From Acidobacteriota bacterium (lineage in GTDB: Bacteria > Acidobacteriota > Terriglobia > Terriglobales > Acidobacteriaceae), in NCBI GenBank assembly GCA_031296105.1, contig JARLGJ010000012.1, positions 1 to 64,000 on the forward strand: 64,000 nt of DNA. Reading direction: 5' to 3'. Positions 61,201 to 64,000 of the stretch are shown piece after piece. The first letter of the stretch is position 1. Each line of letters opens with the position of its first letter. The notes beneath the pieces were generated by a model. It saw only the letters and a program-made list of their open reading frames with translations, had not been told where the DNA came from and made no database searches. The position numbers and the translations under genes are program-made.

Positions 61201-61729
61201 GTTGCAGGCGCATTATCGTGACATCCGCTCCGGCCTCGGCACGCACAAGCCGCCGCGCCAATACGGCGCCGTGCCCATCGATCCCTATTCGCACACGCCC
61301 GACTTCACCGGCGCACAGCAACCCGGCATGACCGGCCAGGCCAAGGAGGATTTTCTCGCCCGCATCGGCGAGATGGGCGTCATCGTCAGCGAGGGCCGCC
61401 TGCGCTTTGTGCCGCAGCTCATCACCGGCAACGAATTCCTCGCCGCGCCTACTGCATTTCATTTCCTCGACGTCGCGGGCCGCCCGCGCACTCTGCAACT
61501 TGAGCCGGGCAGCATGGCCTTTACCTACTGCCAGCTCCCCATCGTGCTGCACCAAGGCGGTCCGGCGCGGATTCGCGTTACTCAGGATGGTGCGGAGAAA
61601 AGTTTCGACGGTCTGGTTCTCGATGAAGAATGCACGCGCGGCATTCATGCGCGTGAAGGAAGAATTTCGCAACTCGACGTGTTCCTCGCTCTCGACGGAG
61701 ACTCCGTGAGCGAGCCGCCGGTTGCTTAG
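58250..61729 (+). CDS. Large clan GH-Q glycoside phosphorylase, probable beta-1,3-glucan phosphorylase
   Basis: The 1,159-residue cytosolic protein (no signal peptide) has the cellobiose-phosphorylase layout: N-terminal beta-sandwich (residues ~20-290), a helical linker, an alpha/alpha-barrel containing GDPSRPWNIFDIHLRDE, YQGNWRDIFQNWEALSVS and the catalytic-type motif RPEWNDANNALVG (Asp652), then a C-terminal jelly roll. GH94 enzymes are ~800 residues; the extra length and the setting with GH17 and GH16 point to the beta-1,3-glucan phosphorylase families GH149 or GH161. It would release alpha-glucose-1-phosphate from glucan oligosaccharides. Family assignment needs a search. Its ATG overlaps the GH17 stop. 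Confidence 0.85.
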   Translation: MTAAPVFTPHARQDAQGGFVELDGQLFYRIAHYDRMDAFFMSIVSASDHYLFISSTGGLTAGRRGPDNALFPYYTDDRIHESYEHTGSKTLLRVGRGPESITWEPFSIRGAAELASGVCSRTLYKSTCGNRVVFEEVHHGLELSFRYEWATSQRFGFVRTARLENLGPSPRAIEVLDGLQNLLPAGISRRFQLEYSTLVDGYKRTELDLASGVAMLQLTCVPIDRAEPSESLRANVAWSAGIQPAARLISSTQLDAFRAGEELVTEPEMHGRRGAYFINAAFALGSRESRSWKLVADVHLDTAAVRDLIHTVRTTADIVSAIDADVAQGTENLRAIVAAADGLQQTGDAANVWHHFASTMFNVMRGGLPAEGYNVEREDFSRFVAEMNRDVARRQKSFLAILPQQLTHQELLRRASLSGDADLERIAHEYLPLTFSRRHGDPSRPWNIFDIHLRDERRRRILNYQGNWRDIFQNWEALSVSYPALAPSMIFKFLDCSTADGYNPYRVTRDGCDWEVLEPHDSWSFIGYWGDHQVIYLLRLLEQAERCDPQSLERLLDHPCFSYVNVPYRIKPYAEILRDPQSTIVFDRPLHNKLLARAARLGADGKLLCAASGEPVRATLAEKLLLVLLTKLSNFVPGAGIWLNTQRPEWNDANNALVGHGASMVTVYYLHRYLRFVRALFARSPQKSFSLPLEIATWLDSTSAALSANRPAADVPVTDAARKHLLDLLGLVGSDYREQLYASGFQGQRRAVEKAALLQLLDEALGHVVHTIRASRRADGLYDSYNRIELHGGEVRVHGLAAMLEGQVAALSAGVLPASEALQLLDALRRSPLYRADQNSYILYPAKPVRSFLAKNNLPMEKVQQSKLLVKMLAAGDTRIVGHDFEGGIHFHGSFQNASYLRATLNGIRERGLRKLAVEERELICAIYEDCFVHRAFSGRSEAMYKYEGIGCIYWHMVSKLLVAAQEVLAQAIAAGDAPATIAALQAHYRDIRSGLGTHKPPRQYGAVPIDPYSHTPDFTGAQQPGMTGQAKEDFLARIGEMGVIVSEGRLRFVPQLITGNEFLAAPTAFHFLDVAGRPRTLQLEPGSMAFTYCQLPIVLHQGGPARIRVTQDGAEKSFDGLVLDEECTRGIHAREGRISQLDVFLALDGDSVSEPPVA

Positions 61730-61754
61730 CCATAACTCTTATTGGGGGAATGCC

Positions 61755-62918
61755 ATGCGCGAACTATCCATCAACGTCAATTTCCGGCGGAGCCTCGTGC
61801 GCCGCGTTGTCTCGTCATGCGCCCTCGCGGTGCTCTTCTGCTCCGTGCCCGTCATGAGTTCCTGCGGCGGAGGCGGTTCGTCGTCCACCTCCGGCGGCGG
61901 TGGCACCACCTCGCAAGCCGCCACGCCCGTCATTGCCACCGCGGCCGCGCTCAACGGAGCCGTGATCGTCACGCTCTCCGACTCCACATCCGGCGCCGCT
62001 ATCTACTACACCGTGGATGGCGCCACGCCCACCACCAGTTCGCCGCGCTACATCGCACCCTTCCTGCTCTCGTCTGACGCCACCGTCAAGGCGCTGGCCG
62101 TTGCCTCCGGTGACACCAACAGCTCCGTCGCCTCGCAGGCCTTCACGCTCGGCATCGCCTCCGGCACGCTCGTCTGGTCCGATGAGTTCGCCAACTCCAC
62201 CACCGCCAACGCCGCGCCCAGCACCACCACCTGGACCTACGACACCGGCGCCGGCGGCTGGGGCAACAGCGAGCTTGAAACCTACTGCGCCTACGGCTCC
62301 ACTACTTCGCCCTGCGATGCCAGCAATCCCAACGTCTATGTCGGCACCGACGGTTATCTGCACATCCTCGCGCGCAATCCGTCCTCCAGCGTGTACACCT
62401 CTGCGCGCATGAAGACCCAGGGCCTTTTCAGCACCAGCTACGGACGCATCGAGGCGCGCATCAAAATGCCCGAAGGCCAGGGCCTCTGGCCTGCCTTCTG
62501 GACGCTCGGCAACAGCGAATCCACCGTCGGCTGGCCCGCCTGCGGCGAGCAGGACATCATGGAGCACATCAACGCTCCCTCGCCCGATTGGATCGCCGGA
62601 TCCCTGCACGGCACCAACATGGATCTCTCTACTCAGTACTCGCCCAGCAGTTTTTCCGCCGCCGACTGGCACACCTACGGCATCCTCTGGACCACGCAGT
62701 CCATCAAGTTTTACGTGGATGACCCGGCAAACATTTACGCCACTTACACGCCCAGCAGCATGACGGAGTCCGGCGCCGTCTGGCCCTTCGACACCAAGGG
62801 CGGAGCGTTCATTATCCTCAACATGGCGGTCGGAGGCTCCTGGCCCGGCTCGCCCAATACGTCCACTACGTTCCCCTCGGAGATGCTCGTCGATTACGTC
62901 CGCGTGTATAGCAACTAA
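61755..62918 (+). CDS. Glycoside hydrolase family 16 lipoprotein (laminarinase-like)
   Basis: The 387-residue protein has a signal peptide with a lipobox-like VMSSC (Cys37) and a Gly/Ser linker, then a chitobiase-C-like beta-sandwich (residues ~57-130, IYYTVDGATPTTSSPRY) and a GH16 jelly-roll with the catalytic GEQDIMEH (Glu265, Glu270, E-x-D-x2-E). Other GH16 marks are GYLHILARN, GRIEARIKMPEGQGLWPAFW and DYVRVYSN. It is predicted to be a cell-surface endo-beta-1,3(4)-glucanase. ATG 61755 is preceded by GGGGGAA. It ends the glucan gene set. Confidence 0.9.
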   Translation: MRELSINVNFRRSLVRRVVSSCALAVLFCSVPVMSSCGGGGSSSTSGGGGTTSQAATPVIATAAALNGAVIVTLSDSTSGAAIYYTVDGATPTTSSPRYIAPFLLSSDATVKALAVASGDTNSSVASQAFTLGIASGTLVWSDEFANSTTANAAPSTTTWTYDTGAGGWGNSELETYCAYGSTTSPCDASNPNVYVGTDGYLHILARNPSSSVYTSARMKTQGLFSTSYGRIEARIKMPEGQGLWPAFWTLGNSESTVGWPACGEQDIMEHINAPSPDWIAGSLHGTNMDLSTQYSPSSFSAADWHTYGILWTTQSIKFYVDDPANIYATYTPSSMTESGAVWPFDTKGGAFIILNMAVGGSWPGSPNTSTTFPSEMLVDYVRVYSN

Positions 62919-62928
62919 TTAGAATCAG

Positions 62929-62968
62929 GCGGGAGCGGGATGCCGTCTTCAACGGCGTCCGCTCCCGC
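62929..62968. other. Long hairpin after the GH16 gene
   Basis: GCGGGAGCGG (62929-62938) pairs with CCGCTCCCGC (62959-62968); an inner CCGT/ACGG pair closes the loop. There is no clear T-run, so it may be a processing-type 3' end of the glucan operon. Confidence 0.5.
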
Positions 62969-63152
62969 AGCAATTCAATAACTGACGAAGCCTCCTCAAT
63001 CCCTTCTAACTTCGCGTTGCCCGCTCTGCGGAACGTGTTACTGTGAAGTCGTGCGTGGCGAGTGCATTGCCGTCGCGCGGATTGCTTCCGCTGGGTCAGG
63101 CGCGGGTGGAAGCCTTGACTTGGCCAGGGATTTGCATAGGGAAGAGTAACGT

Positions 63153-63947
63153 ATGGCTGGCGAACGTTATTTTCAGTTGATGGGTACTGCCGCTGGACCC
63201 GGGGTTCCGGCTTTCTTTTGCGAGTGCGCGGGCTGCGCCGAGGCCCGGCGTGACCCGCAACTCAGCCGGGCGCGTTGCAGCGCGCGCGTGCACCTCGACG
63301 GCGCCAACCTCCTGATCGATCCAGGCCCCGATCTGCGGCAGCAACTTGTGCGCTTCGAGGTCGGTGAAATCCAGGAGGTCTTCCTCACCCACTGGCATCA
63401 CGACCATTGCGGCGGCCTCGGGGAACTCGAATATTACATTCAGTTGCATCGCCGCGCGCCGCTGCGGCTGCATCTTCCCTCCGGCGCCATGCAGCCGTTC
63501 CTCAACGCCTACCCGCACCTCGGCGAAATCTTTGAGCTGGTGCCATGGGCCTGGGGAGAGCCCATGGCTTGCGGCAATGTCACCATCACCGGCCTCGAGG
63601 CCAACCATGGCATTGAGACCGCGGGAGTTCTGGTGCGCGGCGACGGCGTTTCCATCGCTTATTTTCCTGACACCGCGGGCCTTCCCGAAGCGACGCTCCG
63701 CCGGGTCGAAGGCGTGGACTGGCTGATCTGCGATGCCACCTTTACCGGCGAAAACTGGTTCCCCGCCAGTCATATGACGCTCAGCGAAACAATCGCCCTG
63801 GGCAAGGCCGTGCACGCGCGGCACACCGTGCCGACGCACTTCGCGGTTCACTTCTCCGATCCAGTGACCCATGCGGAGCTTGCCGCTCTTGTCGTGGATG
63901 AGCCGGATGTACGTCTGGCTCACGATGGAATGAAGATCGCTCTTTAA
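63153..63947 (+). CDS. PhnP-like metallo-beta-lactamase-fold hydrolase
   Basis: The 264-residue protein has the metal-binding H-x-H-x-D-H motif in LTHWHHDHCGG (His80, His82, Asp84, His85) and an N-terminal cysteine cluster CECAGC (Cys23, Cys25, Cys28) of the kind that holds a structural zinc in PhnP. Downstream metal ligands are in LEANHGIE, YFPDTAG and VPTHFAVHF. PhnP hydrolyses cyclic phosphodiesters such as 5-phosphoribosyl-1,2-cyclic phosphate; no other phn gene is present, so the substrate here is open. ATG 63153 is preceded by a GGGAAGAG site. Confidence 0.82.
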   Translation: MAGERYFQLMGTAAGPGVPAFFCECAGCAEARRDPQLSRARCSARVHLDGANLLIDPGPDLRQQLVRFEVGEIQEVFLTHWHHDHCGGLGELEYYIQLHRRAPLRLHLPSGAMQPFLNAYPHLGEIFELVPWAWGEPMACGNVTITGLEANHGIETAGVLVRGDGVSIAYFPDTAGLPEATLRRVEGVDWLICDATFTGENWFPASHMTLSETIALGKAVHARHTVPTHFAVHFSDPVTHAELAALVVDEPDVRLAHDGMKIAL

Positions 63948-64000
63948 GCGCTAAGAACGCCGCTCTATTGCCTGCGGGTGATGTTCGGCGGGAATGGAAA

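Noticed and set aside
1-64000. Prophage, insertion sequence, toxin-antitoxin or anti-phage defence genes
   Set aside because: No integrase, transposase, terminal inverted repeats with target duplications, or known defence domain was recognised in any credible gene.
1-64000. tRNA or rRNA genes
   Set aside because: No cloverleaf with a T-arm GGTTCRANYCC-type motif in intergenic DNA and no rRNA-like sequence were seen.

Overview
The window is high-GC DNA that is almost certainly from an Acidobacteriota chromosome, probably class Terriglobia (subdivision 1). This is inferred from gene content: a TonB-dependent receptor of about 1,170 residues with an N-terminal carboxypeptidase-regulatory-like domain, housekeeping proteins swollen by Ala/Glu/Pro or Arg/Gly tracts, and short dispersed intergenic repeats. 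No rRNA or tRNA gene was seen, so the genus cannot be named.

Layout. (1) 1-21319, housekeeping: the 3' part of a ribonuclease E/G gene, map, hisC, then a minus-strand group trpS-scpA-scpB-rluB, then a second minus-strand group of a TPR-like secreted protein, a second small secreted TPR-like protein, rnc, two type I signal peptidases, an AsmA-like protein and a small exported protein. Upstream of these lie an ECF sigma factor and an anti-sigma factor that carries a TonB-C-like domain. (2) 21853-46998, a roughly 25-kb exopolysaccharide locus of the Wzx/Wzy type: an initiating phosphoglycosyltransferase, a PAP2-SLH-Wzi fusion, rfbC-rfbD, two large SLBB export proteins, a Wzz-like protein, a Wzx-like flippase, UDP-galactopyranose mutase, an acyltransferase, four glycosyltransferases and a Wzy-like polymerase. 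A tatA gene and a decayed SGNH hydrolase then interrupt it before rfbB-rfbA. The sugar genes predict L-rhamnose and galactofuranose in the polymer. (3) 47259-50784: an MFS exporter, AsnA-type asparagine synthetase and fdhD. (4) 50805-62918: a compact beta-glucan utilisation locus. A LacI-type regulator is divergent from a TonB-dependent receptor, followed by a GPH-family sugar:cation symporter, a GH17 enzyme, a large clan GH-Q phosphorylase (probably a beta-1,3-glucan phosphorylase) and a GH16 lipoprotein. (5) 63153-63947: a PhnP-like metallo-beta-lactamase-fold hydrolase.

How it works together. The glucan locus reads as a pathway: outer-membrane uptake, extracytoplasmic cutting by GH16 and GH17, symport of oligosaccharides, and energy-saving cytoplasmic phosphorolysis to glucose-1-phosphate. 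Its control region holds two predicted promoters that face each other and overlap, with three copies of a 14-bp operator-like sequence.

The most unusual non-coding signal is a degenerate 9-bp tandem repeat that begins within a few to about 15 bases of the stop codon of three unrelated genes (map, scpA and the MFS gene), always in the same orientation relative to the gene. Other points of note are low-complexity inserts placed inside folded domains (the RNase E S1 domain and the ScpB winged helix), a 9-copy 24-bp repeat array in rluB, a predicted CTG start, a perfect CRP-like palindrome before tatA, and a SGNH hydrolase pseudogene. All coordinates were read by eye; domain calls rest on motif recognition and not on database searches.
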